Of a DNA stretch of 7,443 bases, positions 1-5,173 are shown piece after piece. The notes under the pieces were generated by a model, which was given only the letters and a program-made list of their open reading frames with translations, did not search any database and was not told the origin of the DNA. Source of the stretch: Nitrososphaerales archaeon TH526 (GTDB lineage Archaea; Thermoproteota; Nitrososphaeria; Nitrososphaerales; Nitrososphaeraceae); contig JAATVR010000015.1 of NCBI GenBank assembly GCA_014523665.1, positions 1 through 7,443 of the forward strand, read 5' to 3'. Made by a program: the position numbers and the translations under genes. Within the stretch, counting starts at the first letter, position 1, and every line of letters starts with the position of its first letter.

Positions 1-138
1 TACATTGTAAATCAGGCCTACGCCTCCAAACGCCAGGAATATAATTATGATTGAGGCTATTAATGCAGGCACGAATCCATAGTATTCTAAAGACATACTA
101 AAAAACAAAGTAAGGTCAGATTCGTCATCTACTACCAT
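1..138 (-). CDS. N-terminus of a membrane protein beginning like a response-regulator receiver (partial)
   Basis: The 46 residues visible start at ATG 138 and run off the left edge. Residues 1-22 contain VVDDESD followed by a helix ending EYYGF. This matches strand 1, the acidic pocket and helix 1 of a CheY-like receiver domain. Instead of strand 2 and the phospho-acceptor region, residues 23-46 are a hydrophobic membrane segment (FVPALIASIIIIFLAFGGVG). With a TTG start at 168 the protein gains DEKIKGKKI, which makes the receiver beginning more typical. The sequence AAAGGA lies 9 bases before the ATG and could be a weak ribosome-binding site. It may be a small membrane protein whose resemblance is accidental, or a chimera or relic of a receiver gene. 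No phosphorylatable Asp or output domain is visible. It follows the ORF at 172-345 in the same frame, separated by one TAG. Confidence 0.55.
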   Translation of the reverse strand, partial: MVVDDESDLTLFFSMSLEYYGFVPALIASIIIIFLAFGGVGLIYNV

Positions 139-171
139 GATTTTTTTTCCTTTTATTTTTTCATCCAATGG

Positions 172-345
172 CTAGTCACTTGGGTGTTTTTCATTATTAG
201 ATTCATTAAGGAGTCTATTAAAATCTGCGATCCATTGTTCCTTCAGTGCCTCCACAGCAGCCTCCTGTTCGGGAGTTTGTTTCGCTTCTAAGTGGATTAT
301 CTTTTCAGACTCTTCATATGCCTTTACGATATCTGTTGTTAGCAT
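172..345 (-). CDS. Small acidic helical protein, unknown function
   Basis: A 57-residue ORF from ATG 345 to TAG 172. It is predicted to be almost entirely helical and charged (segments such as VKAYEESEKI and EAAVEALKEQWIADFNRLL), with no cysteine, signal peptide or membrane segment. The ATG is the only usual start, because the next codons upstream lead to an in-frame TAA. A TATA-like element sits about 28 bases upstream on the same strand, which fits leaderless transcription. The stop is followed three bases later by an in-frame TTG that could start the next gene, so the two may be co-transcribed. I do not recognise the family. Its charged, coding-like composition and promoter make it more likely real than not. 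Confidence 0.5.
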   Translation of the reverse strand: MLTTDIVKAYEESEKIIHLEAKQTPEQEAAVEALKEQWIADFNRLLNESNNEKHPSD

Positions 346-367
346 TAATGCTTCTTTAAAGACAACT

Positions 368-384
368 TTTTATTTTATATTATA
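368..384 (-). promoter_or_regulatory. TATA-box-like element for the small ORF at 172-345
   Basis: On the minus strand this reads ATATAATATAAAATAAAA, an A/T-only stretch centred about 28 bases before ATG 345. That is the distance expected for an archaeal TATA box and a leaderless mRNA. The region is very AT-rich, so the match is not highly specific. Confidence 0.4.
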
Positions 385-414
385 TCGTCGTAGTACTTTT
401 CTAAGTATTAACAA

Positions 415-426
415 CTATTTTATTTC
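415..426 (+). promoter_or_regulatory. TATA-like element before the Cys-rich ORF
   Basis: CTATTTTATTTC is centred about 20 bases before ATG 440 and about 29 bases before the in-frame ATG 449. The spacing fits slightly better if translation starts at the second methionine. This is weak evidence, given the local AT content. Confidence 0.35.
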
Positions 427-439
427 TTATAGCCTGTAC

Positions 440-688
440 ATGAATGACATGACCGAATTTTCAGCAAATATCATTGGATGTATTGAGCAATGGAGTAATG
501 CAGCTTCTAAATGCGATGGGAATAGTGAATGCCTAGAAGCGTGCACGCAACAACTTAGAAACTGTCTTGATAATGTCTTTCCTCCTTCTAAGAGTATAGA
601 TTTGGAGAGTGATAAAGTTAATTATCTCCTTTCTTCCGTATTCTTTTTGGCAAACAGACTAGCCAAGTCCAAATTCCTCTTTTCCTAA
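440..688 (+). CDS. Small cysteine-rich protein, unknown function
   Basis: An 82-residue ORF starting at ATG 440, with ATG 449 (residue 4) as an alternative that fits the TATA-like element better. The N-terminal half has five cysteines at residues 14, 25, 31, 35 and 42 (spacing CX10CX5CX3CX6C), set in predicted amphipathic helix. The CX3C-X6-C part looks like a small disulfide- or metal-stabilised helical hairpin. The C-terminal half is more hydrophobic (YLLSSVFFLANRLAKSKFLF) and could be a membrane-associated helix. There is no N-terminal signal peptide. I do not recognise the family. The clustered cysteines argue for a real protein, since chance ORFs in AT-rich DNA rarely show this. Confidence 0.5.
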   Translation: MNDMTEFSANIIGCIEQWSNAASKCDGNSECLEACTQQLRNCLDNVFPPSKSIDLESDKVNYLLSSVFFLANRLAKSKFLFS

Positions 689-696
689 CAGAGGAA
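674..696 (+). terminator. Weak hairpin overlapping the end of the Cys-rich ORF
   Basis: TTCCTC at 674-679 and GAGGAA at 691-696 form a perfect 6-bp inverted repeat around an 11-base loop that contains the stop codon. No long T-run follows, only TGTTTGTTCT. It could be a minor termination or mRNA-end structure, or chance. Confidence 0.2.
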
Positions 697-774
697 CGAC
701 TGTTTGTTCTAGGCCAATCATAGCCCTTCAATGGCGTTTACTAGTATCAAGAGCAAAAACTGATTAATGTTAGG

Positions 775-1086
775 TTAAAGCCCTAGCCTTACCTGCGGCT
801 TAGATTGGAGAATGAGGAAAGTTCTCCCTCTGTCAGCTTGAAGCACTTTTGGATTAATCTCACCCTCTTTCAACCTGTTGTTGTTCCTAGAGCGCCATAC
901 TTTCGAGCGTAAAATCATTAGTTTTACTCTCTTCTTGCCTTCAGGTGTCTGAAGATATTTCCGTTGTGCTTCCGACATATGTTTTCTTGCTTCCTCACTC
1001 ACCCGAATCCAACTCTTGTAACTATCTGATGTTTTCTTGCGTGACGAATCAATGATCGCTGCTATAAATAGCAGAATGCCATCCAT
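775..1086 (-). CDS. Basic protein with NUMOD3-like motif, possible homing-endonuclease relic
   Basis: A 103-residue ORF. Residues 30-41 read SEEARKHMSEAQ and are followed by a basic stretch with TPEGKKRVKLM. This resembles the NUMOD3 repeat, a short DNA-binding module found in GIY-YIG and HNH homing endonucleases (typical form HSEEtrkKiSEA). No catalytic HNH or GIY-YIG residues are present, so if genuine it is only a DNA-binding piece or a truncated relic. The 103-residue start at ATG 1086 is doubtful. Residues 2-14 are encoded by the inverted repeat that holds the TATA box of the divergent gene at 1093, and only six bases separate the two starts. An internal start at Met37 is possible but would cut the motif. 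The tail after residue 70 has no recognisable features. Confidence 0.4.
   Translation of the reverse strand: MDGILLFIAAIIDSSRKKTSDSYKSWIRVSEEARKHMSEAQRKYLQTPEGKKRVKLMILRSKVWRSRNNNRLKEGEINPKVLQADRGRTFLILQSKPQVRLGL
1059..1074 (+). promoter_or_regulatory. TATA box inside a perfect inverted repeat
   Basis: CTGCTATAAATAGCAG has perfect 7-bp arms (CTGCTAT and ATAGCAG) around AA. The core TATAAATA at 1063-1070 is centred 26-27 bases before ATG 1093, the textbook archaeal spacing for a leaderless transcript. The symmetric arms could form an operator for a dimeric repressor that would block TBP. Because the site is nearly symmetric, it could also act on the minus strand. Confidence 0.65.
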
Positions 1087-1092
1087 ACTAAC

Positions 1093-1272
1093 ATGTCCTA
1101 CAAAGATACGGATAAAATGAAAGCAGAACTAAATGATTTTTCGAATACTATTGTAGCAGAAGCAGAGGAAGAATTGAGAAATAAATTTAAAAAACATATG
1201 AAGGTAGCCCGCGAATTCAAAGAAGCAGGAAACAAACAGGAGATCATTAACAATACATCAGGGTACAACTGA
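1093..1272 (+). CDS. Small charged coiled-coil-like protein, unknown function
   Basis: A 59-residue ORF from ATG 1093 to TGA 1270-1272. It is predicted to be one long charged helix: residues 8-46 contain regularly spaced hydrophobics among Lys/Glu (DKMKAELNDF, AEAEEELRNKFKKHMKVARE). The tail is polar and Asn-rich. There are no cysteines and no membrane segment. The start is well supported by the TATAAATA box 26-27 bases upstream, the best promoter in the window. The family is not recognised. The protein could be a small oligomerising regulator or structural factor, but nothing in the sequence tells which. Confidence 0.55.
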   Translation: MSYKDTDKMKAELNDFSNTIVAEAEEELRNKFKKHMKVAREFKEAGNKQEIINNTSGYN

Positions 1273-1570
1273 TAAGATAAGCACTCTTACCAGCGTATTT
1301 ACCAGTTAGAAAAAGTGGTAATGCGACTAAAATAATAATTGTGCTGAATTAGTAACACTCCTTCACGAAATGAATGAATGAATTTACCCCCTCACTATTA
1401 AAAGCCCATTAGAACCTCTCCTAACAGAAATTACGTTTCATATCGTTGTTAACCGCCAAGACAGTTAACGAACTGTGAACTTTAAAAGAAGAGAAATATG
1501 CTTTTTAGCCTTTCTTATGGAGATCAGATGTTACCGATCGAACTTTACAATAAGAAATACCCATTCAAAA
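1273..1570. other. Non-coding stretch with short repeats
   Basis: No convincing gene is seen in about 300 bases. It contains three tandem copies of GAAT near 1372-1383 and a perfect inverted repeat (ACAGTT, four bases, AACTGT) at 1461-1476. A reading frame open from GTG 1475 continues into the ORF at 1571, but its first 32 codons look non-coding (aromatic/Cys-rich, with no promoter). Confidence 0.4.
1461..1476. repeat. Short perfect inverted repeat
   Basis: ACAGTT-AACG-AACTGT gives 6-bp arms with a 4-base spacer. A second GTTAAC lies 13 bases upstream at 1448-1453. The repeat could be an operator half-site pair or a small hairpin. No T-tract follows, so it is unlikely to be a terminator. Confidence 0.35.
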
Positions 1571-1729
1571 ATGGTAGAATTGAAAAAGTTGAGGATATCA
1601 ATGACCCCAAGTGATAAACAAGTAGAAAGTCAAAATATCGGCGAAGATAAAGCATATTTCGAATACGGAAAGAAAGTGTTAGTCGATTCCGTTGACCCCC
1701 GTGATAACTTCCTAAAATCTCTAAGGTAA
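1571..1729 (+). CDS. Hypothetical 52-residue protein
   Basis: An ORF from ATG 1571 in a frame that stays open upstream to a GTG at 1475. I prefer the ATG because the composition downstream is coding-like (Lys/Glu/Asp-rich, e.g. SDKQVESQNIGEDKAYFEYG). A loose TATA-like TTTACAATAAG also sits about 23 bases before it. A further in-frame ATG at 1601 is possible. No motif, cysteine cluster or membrane segment is visible, and the family is not recognised. It may be a real small protein or a chance ORF. Confidence 0.3.
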   Translation: MVELKKLRISMTPSDKQVESQNIGEDKAYFEYGKKVLVDSVDPRDNFLKSLR

Positions 1730-1841
1730 AAACATAATCCTTTACCATTGCTTTATGACTTTGGACTGACCATACAATATCAAATAATCTGAAATCATCT
1801 CTGAATGCCACGCTATTTGCAATATATTTATCAGTACGTAT

Positions 1842-1852
1842 GTAAATAAATA
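1842..1852 (+). promoter_or_regulatory. TATA box of the HTH gene
   Basis: GTAAATAAATA is centred about 25 bases before ATG 1872 with no Shine-Dalgarno between. This supports a leaderless mRNA and the use of the first Met rather than Met10. Confidence 0.55.
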
Positions 1853-1871
1853 CAATAACTGCAACAATTGA

Positions 1872-2258
1872 ATGCTTAGACCAGTACCACATAACAGGAT
1901 GCAAATTAAGGAAAGAAGAGAGGATATTTTGGTACTACTTACTAAGGGGATGAAAGGCTATGAAATAGCCAAAGAATTAGGAGTTGATGCATCGACTGTG
2001 AGTAGAGACATTCAGTACTTAATCTCTCAATCACATAATTATCTGAACAGCTTGGCCAATGAAGCCCTTCCATTTATGTATCAAACTTCAATAGAAGGAA
2101 TTAGAAATGTGCTTAAAGAATGCTGGAATATTTATACTGCTAAAAGTAACAAAGAAATCACTTGGTTTCATAAACTAGCGGCTCTTAAACTGGCAAAGGA
2201 ATGTAATGAGGCATTATTCAGACTCACAGCAGAAGGACCATCTGTAATGTATTCATAG
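1872..2258 (+). CDS. Small helix-turn-helix DNA-binding protein, thaumarchaeal type
   Basis: A 128-residue protein. Residues 11-50 form a helix-turn-helix of the sigma-region-4/HTH_11 kind: MKGYEIAKELGVDASTVSRD (29-46) has the classic turn LGVD and recognition helix ASTVSRDIQYL. The remainder is helical (PFMYQTSIEGIRNVLKECW and HKLAALKLAKECNEALFRL) and probably mediates dimerisation or partner binding. I recall closely similar proteins, in many copies, in Nitrososphaera-type genomes, often in accessory regions. That is recollection, not a search. The role is presumably local transcription control or element biology such as plasmid/virus regulation. It may start at Met1 (TATA spacing) or Met10. 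It ends at TAG; the same frame stays open 22 more codons to a TAA. It is the best-preserved gene in the left half. Confidence 0.8.
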   Translation: MLRPVPHNRMQIKERREDILVLLTKGMKGYEIAKELGVDASTVSRDIQYLISQSHNYLNSLANEALPFMYQTSIEGIRNVLKECWNIYTAKSNKEITWFHKLAALKLAKECNEALFRLTAEGPSVMYS

Positions 2259-2329
2259 AGCCACAAGCTTTGCTATCAAAAGGTGATAAAAGAATACTGG
2301 TTAGAAAGTGCTTGGTTGGATGCCTAAAA

Positions 2330-2340
2330 AAATTTAAATG
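2330..2340 (+). promoter_or_regulatory. TATA-like element before the zinc-ribbon relic
   Basis: AAATTTAAATG is centred about 26 bases before ATG 2360. The correct spacing supports 2360 as the original start of the frameshifted gene that follows. Confidence 0.45.
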
Positions 2341-2359
2341 ATAACCGATAAAAGCAGCT

Positions 2360-2567
2360 ATGAAGAGCAATAGTGAAAATTCATGGGACAACGACGAGGA
2401 TCTGCTAGACAGCCTTTGCCGTCAGTGATGAGTGCTATCAATGGGCCCATGAAATGAATGGACTTAATAGCGAATATCTATGGGAGCTTCTCTTACCTCT
2501 TCAACTGAGGAACGGCATATGTCCGCATTGTGAAGAACAATGTCTGAAATGTCAGATGAAGAAATAA
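2360..2567 (+). pseudogene. Frameshifted small zinc-binding-like protein
   Basis: ATG 2360 opens a frame that stops after 22 residues (ending LDSLCRQ, TGA 2426-2428). The +1 frame continues immediately with DECYQWAHEMNG and ends at TAA 2565-2567 after ICPHCEEQCLKCQ. Adding one TG to the TG just before ATGAG (cagTGatgag to cagTGTGatgag) joins them. The repaired protein has 69 residues reading CRQCDEC near residues 20-26 and CPHCEEQCLKC near the end. Those are two CxxC-type clusters, typical of a small zinc ribbon or knuckle. Such proteins usually bind nucleic acid or partners, and are common in archaeal mobile elements. The upstream TATA-like box supports the start. Loss of a TG unit by slippage or an assembly error would explain the break. 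The last 19 bases overlap the next ORF. Confidence 0.55.
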
Positions 2568-2707
2568 TTAGATGCGGTTGGAAGAAGGAGGTGCCAAATC
2601 CTGAAGATAGATTCTGGTATAGTCGATGTTGTAACTCCTACACACAGTATGACTTTGACTATTACGAAAAACCACATGAGAGATGGAAGCTAAAAGAAGA
2701 TAATTAA
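2549..2707 (+). CDS. Small aromatic, Cys-containing protein, unknown
   Basis: A 52-residue ORF from ATG 2549, overlapping the end of the preceding frame by 19 bases as in tightly packed small-gene operons. It is rich in Tyr, Trp and charged residues (RFWYSRCC, YTQYDFDYYEKPHERW), with cysteines at residues 9, 27 and 28. No known domain is recognised. With CGW near the start and RCC later, it might bind metal together with a partner, but that is speculation. No separate promoter is visible, so it would depend on the 2360 promoter. Its composition is unusual for chance translation. Confidence 0.4.
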   Translation: MSDEEIIRCGWKKEVPNPEDRFWYSRCCNSYTQYDFDYYEKPHERWKLKEDN

Positions 2708-2730
2708 GCAAGAGCTAAATTCTTCTGAAT

Positions 2731-2764
2731 CTATATTATAACGGGTTTGATCAGTAGAAACCCG
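2731..2764 (+). promoter_or_regulatory. TATA box followed by a hairpin, no ORF start nearby
   Basis: CTATATTATAA at 2731-2741 is a strong TATA-like element. Directly after it CGGGTTT (2742-2748) and AAACCCG (2758-2764) form a perfect 7-bp inverted repeat with a 9-base loop. The expected transcription start (about 2762) has no ATG, GTG or TTG close downstream. It may drive a short RNA, be a promoter-operator of the decayed gene that follows, or be fortuitous. Confidence 0.35.
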
Positions 2765-3490
2765 AAGCCAAACAAAGTACGAAGAAGGAAACCTAAAGGA
2801 AACCTGCTTGACATCCGAACGGAACGTCTTGTTATGGCTGGCTGGTGTGACAAGCGCAAGTTATGGTGTCGGTCAGCTTTATAGTTTAATGCACAACATT
2901 CTATATGAGCGGATATTTCCTTAGCTATTATAGAATTTCACCGTAGACCAAGTAATACCCCTCCCTTCTGAGGAATTGAAAACCTCTTTCAATTTCTGTT
3001 TGTTGAGTCCGGCTGGAGATGATCCAATATTCATAGGAATCAATAGATTAGTTTCTAAAGGATTGATTGACAGAAAATAAGATCCTGTTCAGTATCCCTG
3101 CGAAGTTGTTAATAGATTTCAATGTTCCTATGAAAGGACTGATATTAAAAGAAATGATGATCTTGGAGTTATGAATTGTATCATCGAAATGGATCTTTTT
3201 AAACTACACAAAATGGCCTTTGCTTTTGAAATTTCGTTAGCCAAAGCAAGAAAGGAAGATCCAAAGATTAGGGTAAAGAATAAGGAGGAATTACTTCATA
3301 CATTAACGGATATGGATACATTTATCAAAATACTAGATCAGGGATACATTTATCAAACTTTCAGGGAAATGAAGCATTAGAAGGAAGTGAAGATCTGAGA
3401 AAGTATGCCATAGACGATAAGGACTGCTTAGTCAAATATTTCATGAGTCTGAAGGATCATGTGAATACGGAAGAATTATGGTTCTATTGA
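2751..3490 (+). pseudogene. Decayed gene of about 247 codons, unknown family
   Basis: One reading frame from 2751 stays coding-like through 3380. It is interrupted by TAG 2922, TAG 2931 and TAA 3078, and finally stops at TAG 3378. The open pieces are 57, 48, 30 and 69 codons. A -1 frame opens over the last piece and carries on as FQGNEALEGSEDLRKYA... to TGA 3488-3490. Joined, the pieces give one protein of about 240 residues. Recognisable-looking segments are a hydrophobic LLWLAGVTSASYGVGQLYS, a DDPIFIGINRLVSKGLI helix-rich part and a charged C-terminal half. No start codon lies near the 5' end. I cannot name the family. Long open stretches in one frame with coding-like composition argue for a relic rather than chance, but database comparison would be decisive. 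Confidence 0.5.
3171..3380 (+). CDS. Longest surviving ORF of the decayed gene (69 residues)
   Basis: This is an alternative reading of part of the relic above. ATG 3171 begins a 69-residue helical, Lys/Glu-rich ORF (FEISLAKARKEDPKIRVKNK, HTLTDMDTFIKIL). GATATTAAAAG at 3141-3151 lies about 25 bases upstream and could act as a TATA box, so the fragment might still be expressed. No domain is recognised. The same frame remains open 30 codons upstream, and the coding signal continues in another frame after 3359. It is therefore more likely a piece of a longer broken gene than a complete gene. Confidence 0.35.
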   Translation: MNCIIEMDLFKLHKMAFAFEISLAKARKEDPKIRVKNKEELLHTLTDMDTFIKILDQGYIYQTFREMKH

Positions 3491-3542
3491 ACTTGAAGTT
3501 ATGTGTGACAGATAATGTGCGTCACCTCTAATACTATTGATT

Positions 3543-3580
3543 AGGTTTTTCTTCGATTATTATTAACTTCTTTATTTAGC
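3543..3580 (+). terminator. T-rich tract between convergent regions
   Basis: The stretch contains TTTTTCTT at 3546-3553 followed by more T-rich sequence. It sits between plus-strand material ending at 3490 and minus-strand material ending at 3595. Oligo-T tracts terminate archaeal RNA polymerase, so this suits plus-strand transcripts. No stable hairpin is seen. Confidence 0.35.
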
Positions 3581-3594
3581 TTACCCTAAGGAGA

Positions 3595-3813
3595 TCAGAA
3601 AGGTACCGTTAGTAGTTCTTGATTGGAAATTATAGTCTGGTCATCACAAATTCGTAATCTCCATCTGTTATGTTTGCTTGGTAAGTCTCTGGGTTTGATT
3701 ACTACTGAATGTATTGCTTTCTTTTCGCAGACCAGTATTTCATCTGGAAAGAGTTCAGCATTTTGTCTATACTTTAATACATCATCGATCTGACAACTCT
3801 TGTTGTGTTTCCC
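3595..3813 (-). pseudogene. Coding-like frame without a start codon, downstream of the ParB-methyltransferase
   Basis: The frame is open for 72 codons, from just after TAG 3814-3816 to TGA 3595-3597. It overlaps the last ten codons of the ParB-methyltransferase in the +1 frame. The translation looks like protein: KYRQNAELFPDEILVCEKKA, then basic/aromatic KHNRWRLRICDDQTI, ending LLTVPF. There is no ATG, GTG or TTG anywhere in it. It could be a gene whose start was lost, or an ancestral C-terminal extension or overlapping partner of the methyltransferase now out of frame. Expression by frameshifting is less likely, as I see no slippery heptamer. The alternating beta-strand pattern and paired cysteines hint at a small beta-rich domain. 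No family is recognised. Confidence 0.45.
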
Positions 3814-5152
3814 CTACACCGTGACCTGAAGTTTTGTTCTCACTAACAAATACGGCATTTGTGACCTTCGCCTTTGCTACTTTGAATTTGTCAGAAACTA
3901 TTTCTATTCCTGTGAATCTTCTGCTGAGACTAACTGCAGCGATACCCGAAGTACCTTCGCCCATCATTGGGTCACATACCATCTGACCTTCAACGGTAAG
4001 CCTAGAAATTACATGTTTGGCTTCGATTGGGGATTGTTCCCATTCGAAAGTAGTTTTTTCTGCTGATTTAGATTCAATGAAATCTGATATGTAATCGAGT
4101 GAATTTGTAGTGCCACCTTTAACGAACCAAAGTAATGGCTTCCATTTTATGAATACTTTCTTTGGATGGAAACGAGCAAATGGACCTGAAAGCTTAACAG
4201 CCAAAGTCCATTGGCGAGTTAGGCCAGCATCTTCTATATACTTTGTGATCTCTGGGATCAGACAGTGATTAGCATAAGTTACTATACTTCCTCCTTCCTT
4301 TAGTACTCGAAAAGCAACTTCAGCAAGATCCTTGTAAAGTGAAATATCTTTTGAACTATAGGGAGGATCGGTGAAAATTAGATCAACTGAACCTTTTGAA
4401 ATCTTCTTTGATTCTACTCTAAAATCCCCATGGAAGAGCGTTACAGTCTTGGACTCATTTTCCGATTGACTCGCCGCCGCTGATGCGAGAATCTGATCCG
4501 TTTTAAGCTGTTTCTGTATTATATTGAAACCCTTGTCTATGCTAATTTTTTTCTTGTCTATTTTTTGTCTTAGGTCTTCGAATAATTGTGGATTCCGTTC
4601 AGCTGCTTCTACTATTTTCTTTTCTTTTTCCAGTGTATTACGCGTGACCCCAAGGTATCTTGAAACATTATCTTTTATCCTTCCTGAGAATGTGGTCAAA
4701 TTGACCGAATTATCATTGCCCACCTGGGTCTTTGTGGAGATAAGGGAGCGTTCATTACCTTTTGTAGTATTCTCATCTGGATTACTTCTGGGCCTTCCTA
4801 CGCTTCTAGAATTTCTGCGCAAGAATTCTTCCACCTTATTAGAAATGGCTACCCTTTCAGATGTAGTTAGATCCTTGCGGTTAGAATTCGCATGAAATTC
4901 ACCTAGGATAATTTCCTTTAGATTAACTCGAAAGAAGGGAATTTCTTTTATTCCTAACCGGACGTAAGCTTGGATCCGACGTTGTCCATCTATAAGTTCA
5001 TTCTTTTCATTGATCACTATAGGTTGCAATAATCCGACCGTCGATATGCTCTCAGCGAGTGAATCGATATCTCCAAAGTCTTTGCGGGTCCTATCAGATA
5101 TAATGATCGAGTCGATAGGTAGCTCTCCTTCTGAAGACAATTTATCAATCAT
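3782..5152 (-). CDS. ParB-like domain fused to DNA methyltransferase (N6-adenine or N4-cytosine)
   Basis: A 456-residue two-part protein. Residues 9-110 are a ParB/Srx-fold domain: box I SLAESISTVGLLQPIVI (31-47), box II IDGQRRIQAY (54-63, cf. GxRRxxA) and HANSNRKDLTTSER (88-100). Residues 115-150 are a polar linker. Residues 155-215 are helical with an HTH-like SRYLGVTRNTLEKE. Residues 236-430 are a beta-class methyltransferase: catalytic motif IV DPPY (262-265) precedes the S-adenosylmethionine motif DPMMGEGTSGIA (394-405), followed by GIEI. DPPY favours adenine-N6 methylation, although N4-cytosine is possible. The ParB part probably binds DNA and perhaps CTP, guiding methylation. Both active-site motifs are intact. 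No restriction gene is visible, so it is an orphan modification enzyme typical of plasmids, viruses and integrated elements. It starts 21 bases after the coiled-coil gene, probably as an operon. Confidence 0.92.
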   Translation of the reverse strand: MIDKLSSEGELPIDSIIISDRTRKDFGDIDSLAESISTVGLLQPIVINEKNELIDGQRRIQAYVRLGIKEIPFFRVNLKEIILGEFHANSNRKDLTTSERVAISNKVEEFLRRNSRSVGRPRSNPDENTTKGNERSLISTKTQVGNDNSVNLTTFSGRIKDNVSRYLGVTRNTLEKEKKIVEAAERNPQLFEDLRQKIDKKKISIDKGFNIIQKQLKTDQILASAAASQSENESKTVTLFHGDFRVESKKISKGSVDLIFTDPPYSSKDISLYKDLAEVAFRVLKEGGSIVTYANHCLIPEITKYIEDAGLTRQWTLAVKLSGPFARFHPKKVFIKWKPLLWFVKGGTTNSLDYISDFIESKSAEKTTFEWEQSPIEAKHVISRLTVEGQMVCDPMMGEGTSGIAAVSLSRRFTGIEIVSDKFKVAKAKVTNAVFVSENKTSGHGVGETQQELSDR

Positions 5153-5173
5153 TTTAAAAAAGAATTTGATGAT

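Noticed and set aside
1369..1384. Tandem GAAT repeat as the start of a repeat array
   Set aside because: There are only three copies with no extension, so it is within chance for AT-rich DNA.
1545..1904. Minus-strand open frame of 119 codons
   Set aside because: It covers the promoter and start of the HTH gene, and its translation is rich in Tyr, Phe and Ile with no domain or promoter.
2747..2884. Basic frame starting at TTG 2747 (RNPKPNKVRRRKPKGN...)
   Set aside because: It is an alternative frame over the same DNA as the decayed gene, short, with a non-standard start and no continuation.
4524..4895. Plus-strand open frame inside the ParB-methyltransferase gene
   Set aside because: It is antisense to a strongly supported coding region and its translation is Ser/Phe/Leu-rich with no motif.
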